A DNA stretch of 64,000 nucleotides from contig NC_091864.1 of assembly GCF_019399895.1 (NCBI RefSeq), positions 5,558,001 to 5,622,000 on the forward strand, written 5' to 3'. The notes under the pieces were generated by a model. It did not search any database, was not told the origin of the DNA, and saw only the letters and a list, made by a program, of their open reading frames with translations. Shown in pieces: positions 40,901-55,683 of this stretch. The translations under genes were made by a program, and so were the position numbers. Source of the DNA: Cardiocondyla obscurior (taxonomy: Eukaryota; Arthropoda; Insecta; Hymenoptera; Formicidae). Each line of letters opens with the position of its first letter. Within the stretch, counting starts at the first letter, position 1.

Positions 40901-43900
40901 GAAATCGCTGATTCACTCGGCGGTTTTATTCTGTTTTTCGCGAAGTCACATCAAGCTGGAAATCGAATTTCAACTTCGAGAACAAATCAAATATCGCTTG
41001 TCGGTATATAAATGCTCTCCCGAATGGATTTGAATTATACATGAAAAAGAAAATGAAATATTCTCGTAATATTATTTATTCTCGATGTGATGTCTGAAAT
41101 GTATTATCTTCTTGCGAATCTCTTTCTGGTTATTGTGTTCAACGACTACGAAAAGGTTAACAGTTTGTTGACTCTTTTGAAAATCATTACATGTATGTAA
41201 ATAGAGATTGTTAAATCTGATGGAGTAAACGACGAGACTATAAAAACGCAGGATTCAATGTTAGGTTTAGATATCGATATTCTCTTTGAATCTGGCTCCC
41301 TTTTTTTCCCCCTTTAGATCCAATCAGCGAAAGTTAGGAACAGCTACAAGCTGTTTTCTTTGCTCGCAGCTGTTTCGAAAATCTCATAAACCATGACCGA
41401 GTTAAGGAATTAAATTGCGCAACTGGCGAAAAGTGGCGAATTGTCGAAAGAACTTCTCAAAATCCAATAAGTGCGATGTGGAGAAAAGATTGAAACGTCT
41501 TAAACACGGTGAACGAAACGTGAGCGATCACAATATTGCTATAATGCTCATATAAATTGGTGCGCGAAATTTTTCTCCATACAATTACAGCTGGGGATCG
41601 TTTCTCTTTTTTTATCATTCATTAATCTGTCGTTAATAATAAATTAACGATGCATAGTGATACTTATCCGTAAATGAATACAGATTTATTTGAAATGAGA
41701 AATGCATTTTAAAAGAAAGCAATTTTTTTTTTTAAATTGCTTTCTCACGAAACCGATTCACCGTTTCCAATTTCATTTATTATTTAAAGAAATTCGCATC
41801 CAACGTTGGTTGGATCAGGAAAGATCTCCCCGGCCCCCGGTTAAGCTGGAGATCTCTCTTGAACCTCCGAGCACCCTTCTTTCTACCGTAAGACTTCTAT
41901 TCAATTTCGAATGAATTCGGCCCTCTTGCATGCTTTCTATTTAGCACTCCGCTTTTCCCCGCGGAAGGGGTCGAGCGCATACAAAACAGCATAGTAAAGT
42001 CCACGTAAGATTGCATTCTATGGAGGGGCAACCTTCACTCTCTTTTCGCCACAAAGCTACGAACGCAATTATTCCGTGAATATATTACCGCTATTCGCGT
42101 GTGCATTTTCTTGAATTATTTAAAATATTTTTATATTACAAAAAAAAAAAAAATATATGCAACAATTAAACGATAAAATTTATGAAATGTACAGTTTATG
42201 AGAGCTGGATTCAATTTTACGGTTTATTTTACGGTCACTTTAGAGAGAGAGAGAGAGAAAGAGAGACTGTCTCTTGCCGCTTACTGGAGAACACAAAGCG
42301 TTCGTGAAACAATGAACGTGGCGGGTGCGTAACCCTCTTTCGATCCCTCTCGTAAGTTGATTCGACGAGAAGCCGTATCATCTCGTGATGAAGAGTCGTC
42401 ATGGTTCTCATACCCTTGAAGAACATTCCCTCGAGAGCGCTCTCGAAACCCTCGCGCTGATCCGAATATCCGTTACATCCCCCAACTTCGTGTGGTTTTC
42501 TGCCGCGATTGGCACTCTTGCTCGTAACTTTGTTTCCCAATTTCGTTGCCGCGTCGCCTACCAACTACACGAACTTACGGATACACGAACTTACCGGACC
42601 GTGCATGAAATTTCGCGAAACTTGCCCGAGCAAATGGGGTTCCTCAACGAAGGGAAGAAGCGCGTACCACCGACGGCGGACGACGGCACGCCGACGGGGT
42701 CGTCGCTTTTCTCCCGCAGCGATATGATTTATTCAGAAGGTGGGAGGACGTACACTCGGTAGCTCTCAAAGCAGAACCTACAACCGAGTACACGATCTCG
42801 AATCGCCTGCCCGCGTCAGTCGTATTCTAATCAAAGACGTATTTCGGTATGCTTTAATCTAATCTAATTTCAAGCCGAGCATGGAACGAGAGGAGAACGA
42901 TAGACCTTTCGCCGGGATTGGGTGGCGCGATTCATGAATTAACGAGTAGGTGATGTCTCGGATTAAATGCCGATTTGTTGCAGCAGGTTGATCGAGCTAT
43001 TCGGAGAGAAATTAATTCGGGGAATTCCAGTGCCCCGAAATATAATTACTTGCGACTCGAGTGATCGAAATCGGGATCATAAAAAATTCGCGCGACAGTC
43101 TCGTGGGATTAATTTCGGCCGCGTTAAGTGTTTGACCCTAACGTCACGGTACTCGCTCGAACGAGTACAAAGGCCACGCGTGGCACGTGAATCGTTTCTG
43201 AATTATTCGCCGCATTCTCAGGAAGTGGACGCGGCCTTTAGTACGTACGGTAAATATCTATGCAGCTGCCGCGGACACGGCCATGCGAGACGTCGCATAC
43301 GAAATAACAGACAGACGAGGTGTGCGTCTCGCGGGATCCAAAATTTTCCTTCATGAATAATTCCCGATGTTTCCCCGTGCGCATTCGTTTTCTCGGACGG
43401 GTCGCGGGGTGCGTTTTAGAAATCCAGAGGTGTGCATTGGTCAAACCGTGATCCACGGCGTTCGCCAAACACGCGGGGAAGTCGAGTCGCGTCGATCATC
43501 CGGTTCGATCTCGTCCGCGTATCTCACCCCGGCTTGTTTTCCCTTCATCGGAATTCACCGTACGTACGCGTATCTCCTGAAGGGCAGGAATGAAAGTGTA
43601 AATGGGATATAGGGAGGTTTATACATCTTGATGCCTACAAGCAGCATCCAACGGAATCGGACATGAAAGAAAGAAGAGAAACGAATGGAGGTCCCTTGAG
43701 AGAAGAATCGGCTGTTTGTCAATTTTAGTTGGCAATGCAATTAAAAATATGAGCAGATCACAATCTAATGTTTGCTGATACGGACATCGCTAGTTTTTAA
43801 TTAATAAAGGGATTATTTTTCTGTCACATTTTTTTTTTTTTTTTATTAATTTTTTCACGAAAAAGTATACAGTGTAGAGTTATTTTCTGTAGTTGAAAGT

Positions 43901-46900
43901 TACTTTAGTTATCGATAAACTCTTCGAGCAATACACCGCGCGGTATCTGGGGTAACACAGTCGCTCGAATGAAGTATAAGAAATATAGTCTATGCTAGGC
44001 AGCTGCAGATGTCGGAATTGTGTGTAATCTTCCCATTACAACGTCTTTTCAATTCTCATTCTCGTAGTTTGCGAAACGAAGTGCTTCGCGACATCAATAC
44101 TTCCATCGATACTTCCCTAATGGCACTTACACAATCATCGAATCTTGGAGAAACGGATTCCTCCCGGGGACGAGGAACTACTTCGTCATTAATTTCGAGA
44201 GTGCCTGCGATCGATATCGCTCTTCGGCCTCCGATATCTATCCCGGAAAGTTTTCAAACCCAATCGAACTCTCCCCCGATCTGTTTTACAATCGTGGGAA
44301 TAAAATCACGATAGGGATACGAGCATCGAGACGTCGGTCGAACGAGCGTAACCCTTTTACAGAAAAGGGGGCTTTTAAAATCTCGGTGCTCGCGGACAGA
44401 GAAACGAAAATTAAATATCCGCTAAAAAGCGAACGGGATTTCGCTAGAAGTGCGGTAGCGATCAGTTTGTCAGGAGGAGAACGCGGAAAGGAAAAAAAAA
44501 GAGATGGAAAGCCAATGCAAAGGGAAAGGGTGATGGGGACGAACTGTCACCGCGGTACTCGCGCTCAGCCGTTTCGCCCCGAGATCCACTTTTTTTTTTC
44601 CGCGTGCTCGCAACAGAATGCAAATCGAATAGGAGAGAGAATTTAAAGTCCGCACGGTCCTGTTGACGAACCTGCAAATTAGTGCGCGAGCGTCGCCGAC
44701 ATCGACGCCAGCGTCAGCGCCGCGCGGCGTTAATGAGATTCCACGTAGATGAAAGGGCCGCGGACGAACGTGGAATTAATGGAATTGTCGAGTCTACAGT
44801 GTACGAGGCTTCATCGATCCCTTTTCCGCGGCACCGGAAACGACTGGCCGACCGATGTTCCCCATCGGGAACGTATCGAGAGACAGCTCGTAACGTCGGC
44901 CTGGCTTTCCTTCATTATATTCCGCTGGACAATCCATCGATTAATGACTATCGCTCGTGGTGGCGCGCGGTCCGTTTCCCGAAACGGTCGGACGCAAACG
45001 TGATTTGCATAGTCGCCGATAAGAGAACCGATATCGCCGCGCCCGCGATAATACAGCTCGGGGTCGGCAAGTTCGAGGACGTTGGCACGGTTGACGGGAT
45101 CGGCGAATCGATTAATAGATCAATTTGTGGCATCCCGCCGGCAAATAGAAATTGAACAATCGTTGATTAAATCGCGGCGGGTAAATTCGACATGTCCTTT
45201 AAATTAAATCGCTGATAAATGTTTTTTTTTTTTTTTTTTCACGAATATTTTGCGATAATCTGCCGAAAATTCCGATAATCCACAAAAATCTGTCTGGATT
45301 GTTGTTCTTTACATTTACAATATAATAATAATATATATAAAAGTTAGAAAGAAATTGAGAAAAAGTTTTGTCTGCGCCATTTAAATTAAAATGTGAGATA
45401 TTTAGACGCGATATCGTTGTTGCTAATAATTACGAATGTTAAACGCAACAACGAATAATACTTATTTTAATTGAAACACGCCGCCGTGAATGCACTCGAC
45501 GGGAAATTAATGCGGAAGATTAGTTTTGCTTTTGCGAACTTTAAAAACTGACCTTTTGTCTCTCGCTAACTGCGTTACGAGGGGGTAAAGAGCGGCCGTC
45601 TCTCAGCATCTGCATTTACTATCTCTCCGAGATAGAGCGGCGCTTCGGCGGTACAGCTTGCACCATTTGCATTGCCGATAAACGCGTGTCGTTGACGAAG
45701 TTCACGCGCGGGGCGATAACGCTTTGTTACTCGAATTCTCAAGAATCTCAGCTTTAATGGAACCGACGTGGGCCAAAATCGTAAATAGAATTAGCTCTAC
45801 TTTGCTCGCCGCGGAATCGCCAACGCGGAAAACCTCGCGGAGGTACACGTGGACGTGCGATAAACACCGTCGAAAACATTTGCGCGGTATTATGCGGCAC
45901 GTACGTCCGCGATAAAGCCGACAATCAGTACACCGGCGCTGTTACATCGTCGTAATTAGGCAAATAAAGCGGCCGCGAAGTAGATCTGGCGCGCGGGCCT
46001 GTTTTTGCGCGCTCAAATGCGCCGGTTCGATAAATTATTCATTCACGATTATCGTCGTTTTGCCGCGCGAATAATCGATTTTACGCGACGTGGTCGCGAT
46101 GATATCTTCCTTAGCTCGTTTAACCCTTGATCGCGATTAATTTGTATAGGACAATCGCTCGGGGAGCACTTGGCTTCATTGTGCTGCTTTTCTGTTAATC
46201 TGTGGCTCGAATAGAAAGTTTAAAATGTATTTCAAAGCTGGAACGGTCGCAAGTAAAAAAAAAATTCTAACACGATTAGACTTTTAAGTAAATGTCTTAA
46301 GTATTTAATTCGTGCGTCCGTTCGTCGTTTGATTTGCATAATTTATATATCTTGAATGTAATACGTATTTTCATCACATTCCGATTACAATGCGCTAATC
46401 TCCTTTGAAATTTCCGTTCGCTTAGATTAACGATTTTACCTACTGTGTGCCGCGGCGAAACGTTCCGTTAGCACCGAAACGACGTGATTTGCATCGCACC
46501 CGATAAACGCGCGTGCCGATAGCACCGTGCATTGCCGATAACGTTGATCGGCGGCGAACTTCGAGGACGCGAACCACGTAATCGAATCGACAAATTCAAA
46601 TGAGCGACTTGGCTGATCCGCCAAGTCCTTGACGCGATGTTGAATCGTTACCCGAATCCGCACCGGTTACCGAACTGGTTACCTATTTAAGGAGACAAAG
46701 GAATGATGCGTAATTGACTTTGCGATGGAGGTATTCAATACTTTACCAAATTTCATATTCACTCGCGTAGAGACTTTTGACTTTCTATCTCGTCAATTTT
46801 ATCTCTCCAAAAATTTTAATCTGTCCACGATAAAAGTTATATTTATATTTTTATTGTAAAAAAAATTAGTCTTATCAGTCTACAAAACAGTTGAACTTAT

Positions 46901-49900
46901 CGGAATATATTTTGCACTCCATAATATTGATAAAAAGAATTGTGCGATCGCTATTTAATTTCGCTGGTGTCTTGGGGATCTCGAGTTTGGGCGCAAGAAG
47001 CTGGTTTAATGTTTGAATCGGAGAAAGAACAATATGCTGGCCGCGGCTACCTAAATATTCTGTAGATCAAGAATAGCACGTGTAATGGAGCGCAGAGATT
47101 TGTTGCGATCCTAAGCCGATTATTGGATTCAACGAACTCGATAGAATTGTATGAAGCCGATTAATGGTATTGGAAAACACGGCTCCACCACTGAACATCG
47201 ATGCACATTTATACAACCGAGAAAGATAGCGCGGTTATCCATACGGCCGGGCTTGATTTCTCACGAGAAGTTGTTATTTATTAATTCGAGCCTTTCAGTT
47301 TATTCATTTTTATTTGACAGCGACTTACAATTTGATTACTTGTTTACTTTCGCGGATAAATCTATCCGCCACGTGAAAGCCGATTAGCGTTATTTCCTCT
47401 TTCAACAAGAAGACGGTATCTCGCGAATTATAACACGATATTTTACTTTTAAAGAAACTGTTATATATATTGCATTATTTCGAAATAAAAAGTAACTGAT
47501 TTTTATTTACAATAAAAATTTTTAGCGGTTTCGTCATTTTTATATAAATAAGACAGTGTCCAATTTAAACGGACGTGCTTTTCCTTGAATTAATTACTAT
47601 CAAAGTTTCAGAATGGCGCGACTTGAATACACTTCCTAGTCAGGCCCGGTTCTTCGTTTACTACCTTTCATCGCGACTCACCGAACAGGTGTACAATTAG
47701 CAGCCTCCACCCCCGGCCCGTCAACGTCACGTTTTACAATAGGATACATATATCGCAGCCGAACCGGAAGATGATTATCGCGTTTGCAGATAGGCCGAAC
47801 AAATTCACGCCGCCCTTTCTCACGGTAAAACAAATGATCGATTGATCGGGCGTTCATCGGTCATCGTTCAAACGGCGTTGATCGGCATATGCCAGGACGA
47901 GCTTATCGTCGCTCCCGTCTAAACACGAAGATACCGTCGCGTCCGATGATCCGTCTTATGACTATGCAGATTTGTCGCGGATCCGCTTTTCGTACGTCAC
48001 GTTTCGGCACGGCTCGGCGATCGATCGATTGATTACGCGCCAGTGGTCATCGGCCGTTGTCGAGCTGCGCCAGGATTGCGTGATTTGCATGCCCGCCAGT
48101 AGCCCGAGAGCCGACAGCTTCCCGTGCGATCGCTCTTCCGAGGCAATCGGAGGCAATTGGCACGGCAGCGCGTACGAGGCAGCTTTCGCGGCTGCGTCAT
48201 CCGCAAATCTTTCTCTTCAAAATTATCTCACCCTCGAGAACCTACGCGCGGATGTATTCGCGTATGAAATTTTAAATTTTCCATGCGAGCTTCAAGGCGA
48301 TGACGGCACCGGGACTTAACTAGTTGGACGAACTTTTAAATGAAACGGCATTAAATTTATATGCCGACTTAAGTAGAATGTGCGCTTGGGTTTCGACAAA
48401 AACGCCCTTGCGAGTTTAGCTGAAAGGCAGAAGAAAATGTATATTTTACTCCTAAATTGTGACGATCGAATTATCTTGCGTTATATATACAAACGTTCCG
48501 AGATAAATGAAAGAACAACGCGTTTTATACGCTGTACTAAAAGGAAGTCGTGTCGAGGCATGAATAAAGGACTCGCAGTGTCGGCTAATGCATCGCCTTT
48601 TCTTACGGTGTACGCCAGCGATAACGTAAGCCGAAAACATGCCGGACCTTGGCCGATTAATGGTAGGACTAACTCCGACGGAATTAGCAAACTTGGAAGT
48701 CAATTTGAATCGCCCACGAAGACCGCAAAGTCCATGATCGAAGCGGCTAAACTTGGAAACTTGCGGCGGTAAGTTATTGTTGGCGATTAAGCTAAAGCAT
48801 GCCGCATTGATGCACGCCCGAGATGTTGTTTCGAAGCACGAAGAAAAATACAAGCGCGGAGAAGCATGGGGCGGCATGGGACAACGAAGACGGATTACCG
48901 TGAGTGTTGCGATAAGTGAAGCGAGGGGACCGCGCCGTCGACGTTGGTCGTTCAATAAACGTGTGTGTGTTGGAGGGAATTTTCGATACGCCACCAAGGA
49001 TAATAATATATTTAATTCATAAGACGTCGCACGTAAAAATATACTTGATTCGCAGGCGCTTTCTCGAAGGGTTCCGCTATAAAGGTTTCCGATAAAAGTT
49101 GTACATCGTGTCAGCGGGGCACTTATTATCAATATTTAAAAAATTTTTCTTTGACGCAAAAATTGCCGGAGACCGTAATAATTTTTACGGCATTTTCGTT
49201 GCCCGTTGTCCTTTGTGTCGTCGCAACAAAAAAAAAAGGGGGAAAAAAGAAAAAAAAAGGCGCGGTATTCTTTACAATCATCGACACGGACGAATTTGGC
49301 GTTGCAAAATTCACGAAACACAAGGGCGACTTCAAACTGAAAAATAACGTGCATAGGACAGACGCCGCCGGGTGATTTTATTTGTGATTCGTTCGCGATT
49401 CAATCTGACATCGTACAAAAGAATAAATGCACGTCGCGTTTCTGGAAAACCGTGGCTATCTCGGCGCTGTAAATACGAGCGAAAAACATTTCTCTCTTTC
49501 CCCTTCCCCTCAGTAATCTCTCTATGTCCAGCATTTCGTCACAAATATGTGCTCCGCTAATTAAAGATTATTATCAAGCAGACCACACGCTTTTTCAGCA
49601 TTTTTGAAAAAGTAAAAGCCAGCCATCGTTACGGGCACGTCCGGCATAAATACGCGTGGCCTTTTTCGCCGCTAATTAACGCGATAAATTAGATCCATAA
49701 TGCAAAGGCTGAAAAGTATTATCGGCTAAAAGTCATGAATGACATTAATCCGGCGATATGTATCTGTATGGCTTTACCTTTCCTCTCTGTACATGCGAAT
49801 ATTATATTATTCTAAATGAAAGCGACGTATTGACACCGGGAAAATAAATTCTTTCAATATATTTTCGATAGTATGCATATAGTATAAACGGCGAGAGTCA

Positions 49901-52900
49901 CAGAAAGAAGCGTTCTATTCCTAATTTGAGGGAAAAAAAAAGTGATAGAGCCGACCGATTGATCGGCCGAAGAGTTAATCTCACGGCGCGTTATAATGGC
50001 CGCGTTAATTCCGCTCGCATCGGCTCCAAGCTTACGCGCCCATTATACAGGATAATTGGATTTTTATCCAGATACAGATCATCAGCGCAGCTGTCTGCGC
50101 CACGATAGAAAGATCGCCGTCGGGAAATGGTTCTGCACCGCCCGCGCCCGGTTTTATTCGCCGCGGCCCGCCGTCGCCTTTTTACATTCTGCCGTCCCGG
50201 CACAAAAGAATAAATATACGTATATACAGCCGCCTCTTGCGGAATTCGCGGGATCCTGACAATATGCGAATGCGGATTCCGCCGCGCCTTCCGTCTTGGC
50301 CGAAGGCACAATGGGCCAGCTGCGGTGGATCCTTTCAAATTAAATCCTACCCTAATAAAGCGTCCTTGCATGCGTAATCTCCCCGTATAATGAAAGGGGG
50401 ACGTTTAAGTGGATTAAATCTCGTACAAATAATACAGTTCCGCGATACGACGAAAAAAGTCTCGATTGCAACGTGACAAATTGACCGAGTCGAAAAATGT
50501 CTTTTGAACGTCGCGCTTGGTTTTCGCGAATTTTTTTTCTCACTTTTTTTTTCTCTTTTTTTTAAGATTTAACGCACCGAAGGCTTACTCTTACGTTTTT
50601 ATATTAAAGATGTTAAATTATGTATAGACGTATAACATAGGTATTTTGATATACGAATCTAAAGTTTTATTTTCTGCAAAATAATATGTAAGGCTTCCGA
50701 AAAGAAGAGCCCAGTCTGCACAACAATGCAGCACGCTGGATCTTCTATTTGTACTCTTGCATAGAATTCTCTGGGTATTCATTTCTCGCTTGAAAATGTA
50801 TTTTCGCCTTATTACTGTCTGTCGGCGAGTTTGTTAAAGCACGCCCGCGAGTGAGGAAATTTAATCGGCGAAAAATTCCTCCGATGCGGAGGTGTGGTAA
50901 GTTATTTTAACAATGATAACGCCGTGCGGACGTTCTCCGAAAGTATTGCCGAGTGATTTCTACGTTCTCGATTATTTGCGCAAATATCATTTTTCGTCGA
51001 AAGTCTCAAGAAAGAATTATTCGAAAATTATTAAATAAAGATTTTATTGACCGGATTTAAAATCTAACCATATGGCGCTCGATAGATTTAAGACGTTCCG
51101 CTTGTCTTTCGCGAAAACATCCCTTTGTATTTCTTCGGAGGTGACGACGGTCGCTTCCGCCTTGCCAGCTCGACAAGCACCTTATTTTCTTATACTCGCT
51201 CGCGTCGCCGTTCCTCTTCATTCCGCGGAATGCACTTTCGGCAAATCCGCCTGGGCGACGACTTTTCTCGTTTGCGCTCGTTCCCGTTGTCGCCACACCG
51301 GATGCGACCGCCGCCAGCCAGGAAGATAAGTCCTCGCCGGGAGTAAATCGTGTTTGCCCACCTCGTCTACGACGACGCTCCGTAGGGTGGCCCGGTTTCC
51401 TTCTTCGTTTGAGCGCTCTCCCGACCCTCATCCGCCTTCCGCTTTTTGCTTTCAGCTCCGCCACTCGCAACGAGAAGCGACAATGGCTTGCGAGATATCG
51501 CAGCCGGCGAATGACGTAGCGGCGTTCGTCCTTTATCGTTTATCGGCGCCGTTATCGCGCTATCCGCAAATGCCGTTAAGAAAACGCGCTAGTTCGCGAA
51601 TAACGTTTCGCGGCGCTCGATACGAGCGTTTGAAAAACGCCCGTTCGATACGTTTCGGTAAGGTATTAGACAATCGTTCGCTTTGTAGTGAATGGCCGTT
51701 CCAGTTTCCGCTATGGAATATCGATACTACGAGATAATGCATTGATAGCACCAGCAGGGCTGCGACTAAAAGCACCCACAGTCGATACTTTTGAAGATCT
51801 CTATCTAGGCCGGGAGTATCGGATATCTTCGCCAAGACTCAGGCTTCGTGATGAGATGGTGTTACCGCGATCGTCTTTCGTGTCATTTTATTTTGTCTGC
51901 GCGAAGCTCACGATGGCGTTGACGTGGTTCTTTCTGCAACGGCCGTGTTGCGCCCGGTAGCGTTTGAGCGCGCCTAACCAGGTCGTCTCGACAAACAGCA
52001 ATTTATAATGCGTAACGAATGGCGGTAATCCTCTGGGCTTTTCACGTCTTCCTTCATCTTCCTGTTTACTTAATAGCTCAGGCCCGTTTATTGTAATCGC
52101 GATTTCTTTTCGCCTCCTCGCGAGAGGCAAGTATAAGTCGATCTCCCGTTTAAATCCGGAGGTGAGAAAACACCGGCAGCGAGGAATGAAAGATTCAGGA
52201 AGTCCACAGGCGTCGGAGGATTAATTCAATATTTTGCAATGCTAACGTGTCGCCCGTCTTGTAAATCTTCAACGAAAACTACGAGGCGACGGAAGAACTT
52301 CCGACATTTATTTTCGAAAGAAACATCCCGCGCCCGAGGGAGGAAGCGCTATAGCATTCGGCGACGAACACATACGCGAAAATAGGACTCTTGGGCAATG
52401 GCTATCGCGAATCTATTGCAGATCGCGGCGGAGCTCTTAAGATGAAGAAAATTGAGACGTTAAGAAACAGCTTCATCTTGTGTGCATCACGACTCTATAC
52501 TCGGCATCTGTCCTTTATAGAGAGATGCGATTATTACTCTTATGTCTATTTGTAAATTATGGCTGGAAAATGAATTTTATCGAATACATATTTGATGTAA
52601 ATTTAGATGTAATTCAGAATGTGACTTGCCAAGGTTTCGCCTGAACGCACTCTCGTACAACTTTTAGGAATTCTTCATATTTTTCAGCGATTTTAATAAC
52701 GCTGACGGGAATTTATCGAGTCGCTCGCTCGTAACGTATTGCTCCGGCATTCTTTATAAATTTTTTGAATTTATTTGCCATTAGTCCAGTTAGACTCCCT
52801 TCGATTTAAAACGTCTCGCGACCGTCGAGCGCCATAAATGTCACTCCCGAGCCGCCTTTGGTCCAATTTGCGTCAACTATGCGGCATAATTTCATTCGGG

Positions 52901-55648
52901 GAGTAATTTAAAAAGTTTCGCACGGTCGCTTAAAGCGAAACGGGTCCGCGAAGAAGGCGATGTCCGGTAACGCGGATCGAAGCTAGCGAGCTTCTAGTTG
53001 GAATTTCCCTCCTCGCTCGGTTGTCCCGGCGTTCGCCACTCGCGCGGCGAAAATCGGAAAGATTTTAACGAAAATTACGAAGTTGTTTTCTCAGGGCTGC
53101 TCGCTCGCCGCTTTTGCAAGTTTCTCGAAAAGCGTCGGCCGGTCGAGAGGGACGGAAGCGGAAACGTGCAAGGGTGGAGGGTTGTAGCACGCGTCGCGTC
53201 GGCCAGAAATTTACGAGGCGACTACGACTTCTTTGGAACACGCCCCCGGAGGGGGGTAAATTATTTTCCCTCGAGAGGCCGCCCCCGCCGTTGCCTTCCG
53301 GTGTTGCGTCGGTGTTCCGAGAGAGCGAGAGAGAGAAGAGGGTCGCTTATCGTTTTTGCATCTCCTCGACCCAAGAAGATAACTTATGATAACGGCCGCG
53401 GAACGATTGCGCACGTTTGAGCCAGATTCGGCGCCGTTATCCAATCCTATCATTTAATCCGTTTAATTAAATTATTCTTCTTAATGAAAACATACCTAGG
53501 CCGCTTGTATGCCGCCGTTACGATTCGGACCGCTCGGCACTTTGCGCTTATAATATCTGCCCCCGTACGCCCGCGCGAGTTTCCGCGAATTACATCTGCA
53601 TTTTAACGTGAAATTCGCTCGGCGAGTTTCCCCCCCCCAGTCTCTCGCCCGCGGATAATGAAGCGCCGTGAGTTAGATGCGTGCTCGCATAATGACTTCG
53701 TAAAACTCCTATTTTTTAAACAGATATATTAAAAATAACCGAAAATTTATGTAGCTAAAATCGAAAGGGAGATGAGATGTATTTGAAAAGGCTCTTTTGC
53801 CCTTTGCATTATTCTCTGGAAAACTGAGCAGCATTTTATTTGATTAAACGACTCGCCAGAGAATCCGTTCGGACGCTGATACGCTTCGCTTTCACGTTTT
53901 AATAACTTGAATTTAAGATAAAATTACAACTGGTTAATTAAACTAGCCGCGTGGTAGTCTCGTTTTCATAAGATTAGTTTCTTTCACGATATTGCGATTT
54001 ACTACCTGAAGCTCTCTTTGAAACTTTTGAAAGATGCAGTCTTTGATTAACATGATAAGTCGTTATTCATTTTAACGATATACCTCGCGCTATTATATTA
54101 CGTATTATATTACAGATTGGATATTACATTATCAAACACATTTCTTTTAAATTTATCTCTATTAAAAAAATATATTAAAAAAAAAAAACGAGGAGAAAAG
54201 AAAAGAAATTCTTTCATATAATTTTCATACGAACGACTAATTGTAAAAAATGATTAAATTATCTGTCTGTAATATTATATCGATTGACGTTAATTACAAC
54301 CAATTATAAAGAACCGGATGTTAATGAATTTAAGGATAGTGAGAATCCGGTAACCATCCGGAGACTTCCTGACTGTATCTCTCGTTTCAAATCAATAGTC
54401 TTGTTCGGTAATGCCTATCTCTAATATCAAGACGCCGCGTCAATTTTATCCCTTCTGATTTCGCATTAATTAAATTTAATTCAATCTTCGTCTTCCGGAC
54501 GAGGCAGGAAAGTTCCCTGTCGTGGATGAGGGCCGGGATGAACTTTTAAGGACAAGGAAGTTCGAAATATAATTAACGAAACTGCCGGGCCGCCGCGCCG
54601 TGCGAATTTCGAGGGACCGGGATATCATCCTCGGCACGTACGCGCCTTTCATCGTTTCGCGATTGGGGACATTGTGCCCGCGGGGAGGTAAGGGGGATCG
54701 ATACTTCTGAATTTCGCTTTCGGATTCTTCGCGTGACGCGCGCTTGGATGGCGAACTCTCAATTGTTAGCTAGGAACAAAAGGGCCCGATCGCGAAAGGC
54801 GGGACGGGGACGAAGCGGGGGGGCGGGATGGTTCGTTATGACAGTTCGTTAGTCTCGTAAATTGGCTAACTCGCCGTTAATGGGCGGTCACCAATTATCG
54901 AATCGATTACGTCGCCAAATTATACCCCCGGTCATTCATTAGTTGACTCGAATTTTCTACGCTCGCGTACGGTCCGTTAGCGCGAAAATAAATTCCGCGG
55001 GCCGAAGAGCGCGCTCTCACAGTTTGTTAACAATGCTCCCCCGCTCGTTATAAAACTGTTACATCGGCCGGATCGCCCCGTGGCTCTTATAAACTCGCCC
55101 GTATGTCGGTTTGCCGGCGTGTCGTTGCACCGCGCCGAAGTCATTTGTCTTCATTGTTACGAGAACCTAGCGAATTACGCGTTTTATAGCCGTAAGTGGC
55201 GAACGAGGGCGAACATCGGTCAGCCGACTTGTCTTTCGAAATCGCAGTGTGACTTGACGTTCGAAAATTTAAATATCTATTAATATACGCGGATACACGT
55301 TTTCCCGATGTTCATCAGAATGTGCTTCACGCCCGTTGAATATTCATCTCGCGAACTTTACGAGCGATGCTTTCCCGAAAAATCCACTAAAAACGCCGAG
55401 CATAAACTTGCCATTGAGCGGCTAACACATTTCTCTTTTATTATTTATTCTTTTTTAGTTCTGGTTTTTTGTTTCTGTTAAATTTTTTTTATCGGTACAC
55501 ATCTCCCGATAAATCTAATATTCGCGCCTCTTTACGACGCGCGACAGGATGTGAGCGAGGACCCGCCGGTGCGATTGACGAGTGAACTCACGTTGGTTTA
55601 TTTTCGCAATAAAATCATTTTATTGCACGCAACACGGGAGTATTTGTC

Positions 55649-55683
<35 letters not shown>

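Noticed and set aside
44352..44369. CCCTTTT-ACAG-AAAAGGG hairpin followed by T residues, resembling a bacterial terminator
   Set aside because: The context is an insect intron, the stem is short, and there is no upstream transcript that would use it.
44682..45155. 157-codon open frame on the plus strand in intron 2
   Set aside because: Begins with a simple Arg-rich stretch and matches nothing known; it overlaps part of the octamer cluster.
48452..49132. 226-codon open frame on the minus strand in intron 2
   Set aside because: No domain, signal peptide pattern or family resemblance, and no supporting splice sites or promoter.
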